DNA of 64,000 bases from Apostichopus japonicus. Lineage: Eukaryota; Echinodermata; Holothuroidea; Aspidochirotida; Stichopodidae. Within the stretch, counting starts at the first letter, position 1; every line of letters begins with the position of its first letter. The translations under genes were made by a program, and so were the position numbers. Below are positions 10,757 to 24,150 of the stretch, one piece after another. Under the pieces are notes generated by a model that worked only from the letters and a program-made list of their open reading frames with translations, was not told the DNA's origin and ran no database searches. The stretch is taken from the NCBI RefSeq assembly GCF_037975245.1, contig NC_092576.1:45237111-45301110 (forward strand). The letters are read 5' to 3'.

Positions 10757-13700
10757 TATTTACAAAGTGTATAAATCAGTACAGGAAACATTGCTGTAAT
10801 ATGAGTACATGTACAGACATCTCACTACATGTCTACAGTACAGTAATACCAAGTTACACACAGAAATGGAGAATTGGAAGTGTTCCTGTACCTTTCCTGT
10901 GGTTCTGTATTATTTACAAAGTGTGTAACTCAGTACAGGCAACATTGCTGTAATATGAGTACATGTACAGACATCTCACTACACGTCTACAGTACAGTAA
11001 TACCAAGTTACACACAGAAATGGAAAATTGGAAGTGTTCCTGTACCTTTCCTGTGGTTCTGTATTATTTACAAAGTGTGTAACTCAGTACAGGAAACATT
11101 GCTGTAATATGAGTACGTGTACAGACATCTCACTACACGTCTACAGTACAATAATAACATGTTACACACAGAAATGGAAATTGGAAGTGTTCATGTACCT
11201 TTCCTGTGGTTCTGTATCATTTAAAAAGTGTGTAACTCAGTACAGGCAACATTGATGTAACATGAGTACATGTACAGACATCTCACTACACGTCTACGGT
11301 ACAGTAAGAACAAATTACACACAAAAATGGAAATTGGAAGTGTTCATGTACCTTTCCTGTGGTTCTGTGTTATTTACAAAGTGTGTAACTCAGTACAGGA
11401 AACATTGCTGTAATATGAGTACATGTACAGACATCTCACTACACGTCTACAGTACAGTAAGAACAAGTTACACACAGAAATGGAAATTGGAAGTGTTGAT
11501 GTACCATTCCTGTGGTTCTGTGTTATTTACAAAGTGTGTAACTCAGTACAGGCAACATTGCTGTAATATGAGTACATGTACAGACATCTCACTACACGTC
11601 TACAGTACAGTAATGACATGTTACACACAGAAATGGAAATTGGAAGTGTTCCTGTACCTTTCCTGTGGTTCTGTGTTATTTACAAAGTGTGTAACTCATT
11701 ACAGGAAACATTGCTGTAATATGAGTACATGTACAGACATCTCACTACACGTCTACAGTACAGTAAGAACAAGTTACACACAGAAATGGAAATTGGAAGT
11801 GTTGATGTACCATTCCTGTGGTTCTGTGTTATTTACAAAGTGTGTTACTAAGTACAGGCAACATTGCTGTAATATGAGTACATGTACAGACATCTCACTA
11901 CATGTCTACGGTACAGTAAGAACATGTTACTGTACACACAGAAATGGAAATTGGAAGTGTTCCTGTACCTCTCCTGTGGTTCTGTGTTATTTACAAAGTG
12001 TGTAACTCAGTACAGGAAACATTGCTGTAATATGAGTACATGTACAGACATCTCACTACATGTCTACAGTACAGTAATGACATGTTACACACAGAAATGG
12101 AAATTGGAAGTGTTCCTGTACCTTTCCTGTGGTTCTGTGTTATTTACAAAGTGTGTAACTCAGTACAGGAAACATTGCTGTAATATGAGTACGTGTACAG
12201 ACATCTCACTACACGTCTACAGTACAGTAATAACATGTTACACACAGAAATGGAAATTGGAAGTGTTCATGTACCTTTCCTGTGGTTCTGTATTATTTAA
12301 AAAGTGTGTAACTCAGTACAGGCAACATTGATGTAACATGAGTACATGTACAGACATCTCACTACACGTCTACGGTACAGTAAGAACAAGTTACACACAG
12401 AAATGGAAATTGGAAGTGTTCATGTACCTTTCCTGTGGTTCTGTGTTATTTACAAAGTGTGTAACTCAGTACAGGAAACATTGCTGTAATATGAGTACAT
12501 GTACAGACATCTCACTACACGTCTACAGTACAGTAAGAACAAGTTACACACAGAAATGGAAATTGGAAGTGTTGATGTACCATTCCTGTGGTTCTGTGTT
12601 ATTTACAAAGTGTGTAACTCAGTACAGGCAACATTGCTGTAATATGAGTACATGTACAGACATCTCACTACACGTCTACAGTACAGTAATGACATGTTAC
12701 ACACAGAAATGGAAATTGGAAGTGTTCCTGTACCTTTCCTGTGGTTCTGTGTTATTTACAAAGTGTGTAACTCATTACAGGAAACATTGCTGTAATATGA
12801 GTACATGTACAGACATCTCACTACACGTCTACAGTACAGTAAGAACAAGTTACACACAGAAATGGAAATTGGAAGTGTTGATGTACCATTCCTGTGGTTC
12901 TGTGTTATTTACAAAGTGTGTTACTAAGTACAGGCAACATTGCTGTAATATGAGTACATGTACAGACATCTCACTACATGTCTACGGTACAGTAAGAACA
13001 TGTAACTGTACACACAGAAATGGAAATTGGAAGTGTTCCTGTACCTCTCCTGTGGTTCTGTGTTATTTACAAAGTGTGTAACTCAGTACAGGAAACATTG
13101 CTGTAATATGAGTACATGTACAGACATCTCACTACACGTCTACAGTACAGTAATGACATGTTACACACAGAAATGGAAATTGGAAGTGTTCCTGTACCTT
13201 TCCTGTGGTTCTGTGTTATTTACAAAGTGTGTAACTCAGTACAGGAAACATTGCTGTAATATGAGTACATGTACAGACATCTCACTACACGTCTACAGTA
13301 CAGTAAGAACAAGTTACACACAGAAATGGAAATTGGAAGTGTTGATGTACCATTCCTGTGGTTCTGTGTTATTTACAAAGTGTGTTACTAAGTACAGGCA
13401 ACATTGCTGTAACATGAGTACATGTACAGACATCTCACTACATGTCTACGGTACAGTAAGAACATGTTACTGTACACACAGAAATGGAAATTGGAAGTGT
13501 TCCTGTACCTCTCCTGTGGTTCTGTGTTATTTACAAAGTGTGTAACTCAGTACAGGAAACATTGCTGTAATATGAGTACATGTACAGACATCTCACTACA
13601 TGTCTACAGTACAGTAATGACATGTTACACACAGAAATGGAAATTGGAAGTGTTCCTGTACCTTTCCTGTGGTTCTGTGTTATTTACAAAGTGTGTAACT

Positions 13701-16700
13701 CAGTACAGGAAACATTGCTGTAATATGAGTACGTGTACAGACATCTCACTACACGTCTACAGTACAGTAATAACATGTTACACACAGAAATGGAAATTGG
13801 AAGTGTTCATGTACCTTTCCTGTGGTTCTGTATTATTTAAAAAGTGTGTAACTCAGTACAGGCAACATTGATGTAACATGAGTACATGTACAGACATCTC
13901 ACTACACGTCTACGGTACAGTAAGAACAAGTTACACACAGAAATGGAAATTGGAAGTGTTCATGTACCTTTCCTGTGGTTCTGTGTTATTTACAAAGTGT
14001 GTAACTCAGTACAGGAAACATTGCTGTAATATGAGTACATGTACAGACATCTCACTACACGTCTACAGTACAGTAAGAACAAGTTACACACAGAAATGGA
14101 AATTGGAAGTGTTGATGTACCATTCCTGTGGTTCTGTGTTATTTACAAAGTGTGTAACTCAGTACAGGCAACATTGCTGTAATATGAGTACATGTACAGA
14201 CATCTCACTACACGTCTACAGTACAGTAATGACATGTTACACACAGAAATGGAAATTGGAAGTGTTCCTGTACCTTTCCTGTGGTTCTGTGTTATTTACA
14301 AAGTGTGTAACTCATTACAGGAAACATTGCTGTAATATGAGTACATGTACAGACATCTCACTACACGTCTACAGTACAGTAAGAACAAGTTACACACAGA
14401 AATGGAAATTGGAAGTGTTGATGTACCATTCCTGTGGTTCTGTGTTATTTACAAAGTGTGTTACTAAGTACAGGCAACATTGCTGTAATATGAGTACATG
14501 TACAGACATCTCACTACATGTCTACGGTACAGTAAGAACATGTAACTGTACACACAGAAATGGAAATTGGAAGTGTTCCTGTACCTCTCCTGTGGTTCTG
14601 TGTTATTTACAAAGTGTGTAACTCAGTACAGGAAACATTGCTGTAATATGAGTACATGTACAGACATCTCACTACACGTCTACAGTACAGTAATGACATG
14701 TTACACACAGAAATGGAAATTGGAAGTGTTCCTGTACCTTTCCTGTGGTTCTGTGTTATTTACAAAGTGTGTAACTCAGTACAGGAAACATTGCTGTAAT
14801 ATGAGTACATGTACAGACATCTCACTACACGTCTACAGTACAGTAAGAACAAGTTACACACAGAAATGGAAATTGGAAGTGTTGATGTACCATTCCTGTG
14901 GTTCTGTGTTATTTACAAAGTGTGTTACTAAGTACAGGCAACATTGCTGTAATATGAGTACATGTACAGACATCTCACTACATGTCTACGGTACAGTAAG
15001 AACATGTTACTGTACACACAGAAATGGAAATTGGAAGTGTTCCTGTACCTCTCCTGTGGTTCTGTGTTATTTACAAAGTGTGTAACTCAGTACAGGAAAC
15101 ATTGCTGTAATATGAGTACATGTACAGACATCTCACTACATGTCTACAGTACAGTAATGACATGTTACACACAGAAATGGAAATTGGAAGTGTTCCTGTA
15201 CCTTTCCTGTGGTTCTGTGTTATTTACAAAGTGTGTAACTCAGTACAGGAAACATTGCTGTAATATGAGTACGTGTACAGACATCTCACTACACGTCTAC
15301 AGTACAGTAATAACATGTTACACACAGAAATGGAAATTGGAAGTGTTCATGTACCTTTCCTGTGGTTCTGTATTATTTAAAAAGTGTGTAACTCAGTACA
15401 GGCAACATTGATGTAACATGAGTACATGTACAGACATCTCACTACACGTCTACGGTACAGTAAGAACAAGTTACACACAGAAATGGAAATTGGAAGTGTT
15501 CATGTACCTTTCCTGTGGTTCTGTGTTATTTACAAAGTGTGTAACTCAGTACAGGAAACATTGCTGTAATATGAGTACATGTACAGACATCTCACTACAC
15601 GTCTACAGTACAGTAAGAACAAGTTACACACAGAAATGGAAATTGGAAGTGTTGATGTACCATTCCTGTGGTTCTGTGTTATTTACAAAGTGTGTAACTC
15701 AGTACAGGCAACATTGCTGTAATATGAGTACATGTACAGACATCTCACTACACGTCTACAGTACAGTAATGACATGTTACACACAGAAATGGAAATTGGA
15801 AGTGTTCCTGTACCTTTCCTGTGGTTCTGTGTTATTTACAAAGTGTGTAACTCATTACAGGAAACATTGCTGTAATATGAGTACATGTACAGACATCTCA
15901 CTACACGTCTACAGTACAGTAAGAACAAGTTACACACAGAAATGGAAATTGGAAGTGTTCAATGTACCATTCCTGTGGTTCTGTGTTATTTACAAAGTGT
16001 GTTACTAAGTACAGGCAACATTGCTGTAATATGAGTACATGTACAGACATCTCACTACATGTCTACGGTACAGTAAGAACATGTAACTGTACACACAGAA
16101 ATGGAAATTGGAAGTGTTCCTGTACCTCTCCTGTGGTTCTGTGTTATTTACAAAGTGTGTAACTCAGTACAGGAAACATTGCTGTAATATGAGTACATGT
16201 ACAGACATCTCACTACATGTCTACAGTACAGTAATGACATGTTACACACAGAAATGGAAATTGGAAGTGTTCCTGTACCTTTCCTGTGGTTCTGTGTTAT
16301 TTACAAAGTGTGTAACTCAGTACAGGAAACATTGCTGTAATATGAGTACATGTACAGACATCTCACTACACGTCTACAGTACAGTAAGAACAAGTTACAC
16401 ACAGAAATGGAAATTGGAAGTGTTGATGTACCTTTCCTGTGGTTCTGTGTTATTTACAAAGTGTGTAACTCAGTACACGCAACATTGCTGTAATATGAGT
16501 ACATGTACAGACATCTCACTACACGTCTACAGTACAGTTATGACATGTTACACACAGAAATGGAAATTGGAAGTGTTCCTGTACCTTTCCTGTGGTTCTG
16601 TGTTATTTACAAAGTGTGTAACTCAGTACAGGAAACATTGCTGTAATATGAGTACATGTACAGACATCTCACTACACGTCTACAGTACAGTAAGAACAAG

Positions 16701-17869
16701 TTACACACAGAAATGGAAATTGGAAGTGTTGATGTACCATTCCTGTGGTTCTGTGTTATTTACAAAGTGTGTAACTCAGTACAGGCAACATTGCTGTAAT
16801 ATGAGTACATGTACAGACATCTCACTACATGTCTACAGTACAGTAAGAACATGTTACTGTACACACAGAAATGGAAATTGGAAGTGTTCCTGTACCTCTC
16901 CTGTGGTTCTGTGTTATTTACAAAGTGTGTACTGTAACTCAGTACAGGAAACATTGCTGTAATATGAGTACATGTACAGACATCTCACTACGGGTCTACA
17001 GTACAGTAATGACATGTTACACACAGAAATGGAAATTGGAAGTGTTCCTGTACCTTTCCTGTGGTTCTGTGTTATTTACAAAGTGTGTAACTCATTACAG
17101 GAAACATTGCTGTAATATGAGTACATGTACAGACATCTCACTACACGTCTACAGTACAGTAAGAACAAGTTACACACAGAAATGGAAATTGGAAGTGTTG
17201 ATGTACCATTCCTGTGGTTCTGTGTTATTTACAAAGTGTGTTACTAAGTACAGGCAACATTGCTGTAATATGAGTACATGTACAGACATCTCACTACATG
17301 TCTACGGTACAGTAAGAACATGTTACTGTACACACAGAAATGGAAATTGGAAGTGTTCCTGTACCTCTCCTGTGGTTCTGTGTTATTTACAAAGTGTGTA
17401 ACTCAGTACAGGAAACATTGCTGTAATATGAGTACATGTACAGACATCTCACTACATGTCTACAGTACAGTAATGACATGTTACACACAGAAATGGAAAT
17501 TGGAAGTGTTCCTGTACCTTTCCTGTGGTTCTGTGTTATTTACAAAGTGTGTAACTCAGTACAGGAAACATTGCTGTAATATGAGTACGTGTACAGACAT
17601 CTCACTACACGTCTACAGTACAGTAATAACATGTTACACACAGAAATGGAAATTGGAAGTGTTCATGTACCTTTCCTGTGGTTCTGTATTATTTAAAAAG
17701 TGTGTAACTCAGTACAGGCAACATTGATGTAACATGAGTACATGTACAGACATCTCACTACACGTCTACGGTACAGTAAGAACAAGTTACACACAGAAAT
17801 GGAAATTGGAAGTGTTCATGTACCTTTCCTGTGGTTCTGTGTTATTTACAAAGTGTGTAACTCAGTACA
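10757..17869. repeat. ATG101-intron satellite, first array (about 46 monomers of ~153 bp)
   Basis: Head-to-tail monomers of 153 bp, with some of 158 bp carrying an extra TGTAC. On the gene's sense (minus) strand each begins CACAGAACCACAGGAAAG, the last 18 nt of ATG101 exon 2, followed by GT. Monomer subtypes recur in a fixed order, giving higher-order units of 1540 bp (starts near 12338, 13878, 15418). Because 153 is divisible by 3, the plus strand shows open frames up to 284 codons with a 51-residue repeating peptide (MSTCTDISLH...). I regard these as arithmetic artefacts. The array is cut at 17869 by element A. Confidence 0.95.
12338..15417. repeat. Two adjacent 1540-bp higher-order repeat units
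   Basis: Units 12338-13877 and 13878-15417 each contain ten monomers, eight of 153 bp and two of 158 bp (10 x 153 + 2 x 5 = 1540). They are almost the same; one C/T difference was seen (13413 versus 14953). A third unit starts at 15418 but diverges after a 1-bp insertion near 15960. This implies recent unequal exchange or amplification of ten-monomer blocks. Confidence 0.85.
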
Positions 17870-20800
17870 GGGCAGGTCCAAGCTATTTGCACTGTGACGT
17901 ACGGGACATTTCAGAGACTTAAATGTGTCTAAAAGTTATAAAAAATCTATTTTCCAGAAACTTTTTCAGGTTTTCATATTTGTTATTGCTGCTACTTTAT
18001 TACAAACTTATGAAGATTTCCTACACTTGCTTTAATTAGGTCCCATCTTAATTAATGTACAGTGTGACGTACGGGACCAGAGAATTTTGTGTTTTTTTTG
18101 CTAAAGAGCAAAGCTGAAATCGCTCTGAAATTAGGAGGGCAGTGATCAAGCTGTTATAACTAGTGAATAGCCTAACCTTCCAAGAGCTAAGCTGTAACAT
18201 ATTAGAAAAAAATATGAAGCCATTCCAGTTCAGTGATTACACAAATGAAAATTGTCCTGTGACGTACGGGACATGTGACGTACGGGACAATTTGTCCAAA
18301 TAAAAATTGACTATGAAAACTCATATTTTTATTCCTGAATATACCATAACAAGCTGATTTCTACATAAAAACATTAATTTGGATATGTCAGAACAATGTC
18401 ATTGGTAATTTCATGCCATATTTCCTTCTTTCGGGGATCGAAAAGAGCAGTGACTGTACTTGTGAGATCATTCCACTACATAAAACATGGAATGTGTAAA
18501 GTATACTGTAAATCTACTCTACACATTCATCAAATACTCATAACATCAATTCTAGCTTTGTTAGACAACAAATCATCCAAGATGCAAAGTTTTGGTGCAA
18601 AACTGTCTCGGTATATACTGTACAACACTGTATCATACTCCCCACTATTGACCCTGAAGTTGAAATATGATCCATCCCATTCAAAACATACCAAAATGTC
18701 CACAGTAACATCCACATAATGTCCATCTATGAAACTAGTACAACAAAGAAAACTCTATAGACCTAATAATGGTTACCAGACCAAATGCTCATAACATCAA
18801 TTCTAGCTTTGTTAGACCACAAATGATTCAAGATGCAAGTTTTGGTGCAAAACTGTTTCCGTTGTATACTGTACAGCACTGTATCATACTCCCCACTATT
18901 GACCCTGAAGTTGAAATATGATCCATCATATTCTACCAAAATGTCCACAGTAACGTCCACATAATGTCCATCTATGAAACTAGTACAACAAAGAAAACTC
19001 TATAGACCTGATACTGGTTACCAGACCAAATACTCATAACATCAATTCTAGCTTTGTTAGACCACAAATGATTCAAGATGCAAGTTTTGGTGCAAAACTG
19101 TTTCCGTTGTATACTGTACAGCACTGTATCATACTCCCCACTATTGACCCTGAAGTTGAAATATGATCCATCATATTCTACCAAAATGTCCACAGTAATG
19201 TCCACATAATGTCCATCTATGAAACTAGTACAACAAAGAAAACTATAGACCTAATACTGGTTACCAGACCAAATACTCATAACATCAATTCTAGCTTTGT
19301 TAGACCACAAATGATTCAAGATGAAAAGTTTTGGTGCAAAACTGTTTTGGTATATACTGTACAACACTGTATCATACTCCCCACTATTGACCCTGAAGTT
19401 GAAATATGATCCATCCCATTCAAAACATATCAAAATGTCCACAGTAACGTCCACATAATGTCCATCTATGAAACTAGTACAACAAAGAAAACTATAGACC
19501 TAATACTGGTTACCAGACCAAATAGTCATAACATCAATTCTAGCTTTGTTAGACCACAAATGATTCAAGATGCAAAGTTTTGGTGCAAAACTGTTTTGGT
19601 ATATACTGTACAACACTGTATCATACTCCCCACTATTGACCCTGAAGTTGAAATATGATCCATCCCATTCAAAACATATCAAAATGTCCACAGTAACGTC
19701 CACATAATGTCCATCTATGAAACTAGTACAACAAAGAAAACTCTATAGACGTGATACTGGTTACAAGACCAAATAGTCATAACATCAATTCTAGCTTTGT
19801 TAGACCACAAATGATTCAAGATGCAAAGTTTTGGTGCAAAACTGTTTTGGTATATACTGTACAACACTGTATCATACTCCCCACTATTGACCCTCAAGTT
19901 GAAATATGATCCATCCCATTCAAAACATATCAAAATGTCCACAGTGACGTCCACATAATGTCCATCTATGAAACTAGTACAACAAAGGAAACTCTATAGA
20001 CCTGATACTGGTTACCAGACCAAATAGTCATAACATCAATTCTAGCTTTGTTAGACCACAAATGATTCAAGATGCAAAGTTTTGGTGCAAAACTGTTTCC
20101 GGTATATACTGTACTACACTGTATCATATTCCCCACTATTAAACCCTCATGTTGAAATATGATCCATCCCATTCAAAACATATCAAAATGTCCACACTAC
20201 AGTAACGTCAATGTAATGTCCATCTATGAAACTAGTACAACAAAGAAAACTCTATAGATCTAATACTGATTATTGAACAAACTCATGAGTGTTTGTCCTC
20301 TGCAAAAATTGGGCGAGCAAAACTCTACACTTGTAACTAAAAATCTCAATGTCTACTATCTAAGTCTGGACACAAGAACATTGTTGCACAGTCATGATAG
20401 TCACACTTCACAATAGGCCTACGAAATGTGGAAATGCAAACTCAACATTCTTGAAGTTGTTCTCATTCAATGTCAATGTTGAATAGCATTGTAGATGATT
20501 CTGTATCCCACACACACACACAATTGACTTCCCGATAGTATATTGAACAACACCTGGGCTGTTGGTGGTCATCAGTCAATGGTTTATTTGAAGCCATGTT
20601 GTGCTCTTCAGGCATGCAGGGATTATAAGTTGCAACTACCATCTTTCAACAAAATAGATTTGCAAGCATTGAAAGGTTTCCAGTAGAGGTCCCCATTGGA
20701 GCCCATGCATGTTTATTATGTATAAATACAGGGTTTCCCCCACACTATGTCCCGTACGTCACATTTTGTCCCGTACGTCACATTTTTAATTTTGATAATT

Positions 20801-21294
20801 AGATTTGCTGTGAATATTTTTTCAATTTTTTGGGGATGGATTTTGTTGAACAATGTTCTTAATTAGAACTTTACAGAATATCACCAAAAAAAAATTGATC
20901 TTCCATATCAAAACTTGAAAAAAAGTGCTGAAAATTGTGACGTACGGGACATCAGTATTTGGACACTAGCTAATTAGCATATTTAATTGATGAACCCCCA
21001 AACATCATATGTTAAAATTATTGGAAGGAAGGGTGTATCATGTCCCACATAACTAATATTCAATAAGTTCATATTGCTGGCAGGGAAATAGGATTCCAAA
21101 TGTCCCGTACGTCACGCTGCAATTTGAATTTATGCAAATTAGCCGGCTGTAATTGTTCGAATAGGCAAAACAATTAAAAAAAATTATGAAAATCTGAAAC
21201 TTCAATAATTCAGCTTTAACATGACACCACATTTAGGGAGCTTCAGTAAAGTTTGAAATTTGGCTTCTAGGGATACAATAGCTTGGACCTGCCC
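17870..21294. mobile_element. DNA transposon A, 3425 bp, TIR GGGCAGGTCCAAGCTATT, TSD TACA
   Basis: Perfect 18-bp terminal inverted repeats (GGGCAGGTCCAAGCTATT and its reverse complement) are flanked by TACA at 17866-17869 and 21295-21298. Removing the element and one TACA restores a normal satellite monomer (CAGTACAGGAAAC). Both ends carry the motif TGTGACGTACGGGACA: left copies at 17893, 18063, 18258 and 18274; right copies at 20748 and 20767 (inverted), 20936 (direct) and 21101 (inverted). The centre is a tandem array of ~250-bp units. No long open frame is present, so the copy is probably non-autonomous. I do not assign a superfamily: 4-bp duplications with GGG termini do not by themselves identify one. 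Confidence 0.93.
18520..20280. repeat. Tandem repeat of ~243-251-bp units inside element A (7 copies)
   Basis: The phrase TAACATCAATTCTAGCTTTG recurs with minor changes at 18541, 18792, 19037, 19280, 19529, 19780 and 20031, spaced 243-251 bp. Each unit contains a minus-strand open stretch of about 60-80 codons with the phrase DGSYFNFRVNSGEYDTVLYS. The period is not a multiple of three and the frames do not connect. I do not recognise the peptide; it may be a fossil of transposase or chance openness. Confidence 0.9.
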
Positions 21295-21355
21295 TACAGG
21301 AAACATTGCTGTAATATGAGTACATGTACAGACATCTCACTACACGTCTACAGTA
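21295..21355. repeat. Satellite remnant between elements A and B
   Basis: Sixty-one bases of monomer sequence (TACAGGAAACATTGCTG... to ...CGTCTACAGTA) lie between the right TIR of A and the left TIR of B. They include the duplicated target sites of both, TACA and AGTA. The two transposons are therefore independent insertions into one monomer, 57 bp apart. Confidence 0.95.
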
Positions 21356-22274
21356 GGGTCAGATCCAAAACCTCTGCCAATGTTATGGACGGAATTCACA
21401 GAGATAAAGTCCCATCAAAAATAGTGTGAGAGTTAGTATTTGGTAAGGTATGCATGATTGATCCAAGTTGGGATACCTCTACCATATAACGGAAAAAAAT
21501 TAATTGGGTAGTGCAATATTAGTCTGAATATGCAAATTAGGTGTTCGTTATGGACGGAATCAGAAAAATGATCGATATCCACCAACCTTCATAGTGGGTC
21601 AAAACTCTGTGAAGTGTTCAGGATTTCAAAGTATCAGGTACTTTTCATCACAGGCCTGGTACCTTAGCTTTATCATACTCCCACTCATAATCTTCAATGT
21701 ACCTCTATTAACCCACTACCCCAAACCAAAATTCTGTGTTATGGACGGAATGTACAACGTTATGGACGGAAGGTTTTGTCCTGATTTAGGATCAACTCTT
21801 GAATTGTGAAGTGTGTGTTATAAGTTAATACTTATGGCCAATATGTGTAATAATATCGAATAAAATTGAATTTATTATAAGAAGGGAAAGAGCTAGTCCT
21901 GAAATAGGAATTGTTATGGATGGAATGTTATGGACGGAAAGTATTGAATTAGCCTGAAATGAATTGCTACAGCACATGAAAAGTTTCACTCTTGCTGAAG
22001 GTACTCATCAGGTGGCTTTCAGCACTATAAGCAGAGGCTGTCAGTACTTTTCCCATTTGTTTTTTTCACTTTTGTGGCTTCACCTCCTTCAAACAATGCC
22101 AATGCAATCAAAGTTTCACCAGTCTGCAAAGCTTGTATGAAAGAAAACAACACATGCAAATAAAACTGTGGACATGGGAGGCCTGTATGGTTGAACAGTC
22201 ATGAAAATTTGAAATAGACTTTTCAATCTCAACAAAATACATCGATTCATATTTGTCAAAATTTTTCGTCACCA

Positions 22275-22640
22275 TCACGGCTCACAATCTCTTTGAAACT
22301 TGTCCCTAATATATTCAACCACCTTTGTTGCAATTCCCACTTTGCTACTTGAAATTAGGAGGACAGGCTGTTCTAGTTTCCCCATGATCATTCCTAGTGG
22401 GATATTTGTCTCAGGTGATGGCCAGAAGAAAGTATTGGTAGGGCCCTTAGGGTGTAGGAAGGAGACATAGACATCATTACTGTCAACTGATATTTGGTCC
22501 ACGTTTTCCAACCACCAGTCTCCTTCATACACAAAAACCACGTTGCATAAGGATGACAACTTGGATTTATAAGGGTCATTCCGTGTCAAATCAAGAATGG
22601 CTGTTGCTGCACCCTCTCCAAAAATTCCCAAATTTTTTGT
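22275..22640 (-). pseudogene. Coding remnant in element B (C-terminal beta-rich module of a transposon protein?)
   Basis: A minus-strand frame of about 120 codons ends at a stop near 22275 and contains YEGDWWLENVDQISVD, VYVSFLHPKGPTNTFFWPS and IPLGMIMGKLEQP. Alternating hydrophobic residues around conserved W, G and P positions suggest a small SH3/Tudor-like beta barrel. From general familiarity, such tails occur in uncharacterised transposon-associated proteins of marine invertebrates. There is no ATG in a good position: the frame opens after a TGA upstream, and an adjacent frame at 22586-22780 may hold an earlier, frameshifted part. A catalytic domain was not seen. The frame could be the last exon of a transposase or a decayed copy. 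Confidence 0.45.
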
Positions 22641-24150
22641 ATGATTGGACCATCATGAAATAAGCATATTCTGAAAATTTCAGTTGCATTGCTTTCCAGC
22701 CGATTTATCACACTTTGAAATTCCGCAATTTGTCGCCACCATGGCATTTTCTTGACTTTTGAGGTCTCATTTCTCAGCAATTAACCATTCTACTACCTTT
22801 CTATTACAGATGCCTATAGAGTCTATCCCATAGAATAGGAAAATAAAAAATTAGGCTACAAAAATATTGTCTTGTGGAGTTAGGTCCACTTAAAAGTGTC
22901 AAAATATACAATTTTTGTACTTTTCACTAAAAAATGTGCTATTTTTAGTGATGAATTGCTCCTAAACCATTGCTTCAGGGTACTTGATTCTTTCAGAGGT
23001 TATTATGTCTGGTACAATCATTACAAAATAATGATTACAATGCTTTCCTATGATATGTTTGCAAGTTGTGCAACTCTAAAGTTGCTATTTCATGCTGCGA
23101 TTCAGCATGAGGTAGGAGTTTTGATGCCAATTTTTTACCAAAGTAACCATGTTAGAGCTGTCAGGGTTTTATACTTCAACTATAAGTATAAAGTTCTTAC
23201 CCCTAAACAAATTTCAGGGTTCTAGCTGTTCTCAATAATAATTTAAGAAGTTGTTAAGCTGCTCCGATGTACAAAAGAGGTCATCTTTGACGGCCAACAC
23301 CTCAAAATGCGTAATGTTGAAAAAATCTGATAATTTTTTCTGGAAGAGATATAGTACCACCCTGTTTGTACAAACAATTTCAGGAGGGTGTTTTGCCTTA
23401 TTTTGAAATGAAAAATCCTCAAAGTTTGGGATTTTTACAGAAATTTCTTCTTTTCTTTTTTTTTTTAAATTAGGGAAAACATCACCTGAAAGCCTAGAAA
23501 AATACTGTAATGTACATGTAAAAAAAGGTTTTCCATCCTAAATAACATTCATTCACATTTGATTGCTTTGATTTAACTTAATAAAAAACATTCTGCATAG
23601 TTTTTCCAAAGAAAGTAATTTCAATCAATAACATACACATTCCGTCCATAACGTTTTCCTAATTCCATCCATAACACAAATGTTTCATTGAACCCCAGCT
23701 TATCAATATGCAGGAATCTGGTAATTTTTCACTTCATCCTTAATGGCATTGATAACCTTCAGAAGATTACATGCAAATTTTATCACTGAAGTGAACTTTA
23801 AAATTGCCAGGAGATTAATGACATCAGGTAGCGTTATGGACGGAATTAATGATTTTCTTCTCGATTAGCATCTTAATTAGGGATGCCCTACTTAATTTTT
23901 TCAAAAACTATTTTGGAGAGATCAGTACCATAAACAATTATTCAGGTGCAGATTCCTGTGAATTCCATCATTCCTTGCAGTTCAGTGGCACAAATTGCTG
24001 TTTCCGTCCATAACGCTGGTTTAAGTGCATTGTTGATATAATTAAGCAGTACTCGTTAACAAAGAAACATACAAATTTAATTTTTTGGCCAAGCAAGCTT
24101 AAATTGTTCTTCTTTTGGACAAAACTATCAAAATTGGTAACTATGATCAT

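Noticed and set aside
11262-17922. Long plus-strand open frames (up to 284 codons) with a 51-residue repeating Cys-rich peptide
   Set aside because: The monomer is 153 bp, divisible by 3, so any frame lacking a stop stays open through the array. The sequence derives from an intron on the other strand, frames break at every 5-bp or 1-bp indel, and no start or splice context was found.
22394-22579. Minus-strand 61-codon frame overlapping the element B coding remnant
   Set aside because: It is a shadow frame of the more protein-like 22275-22640 frame.
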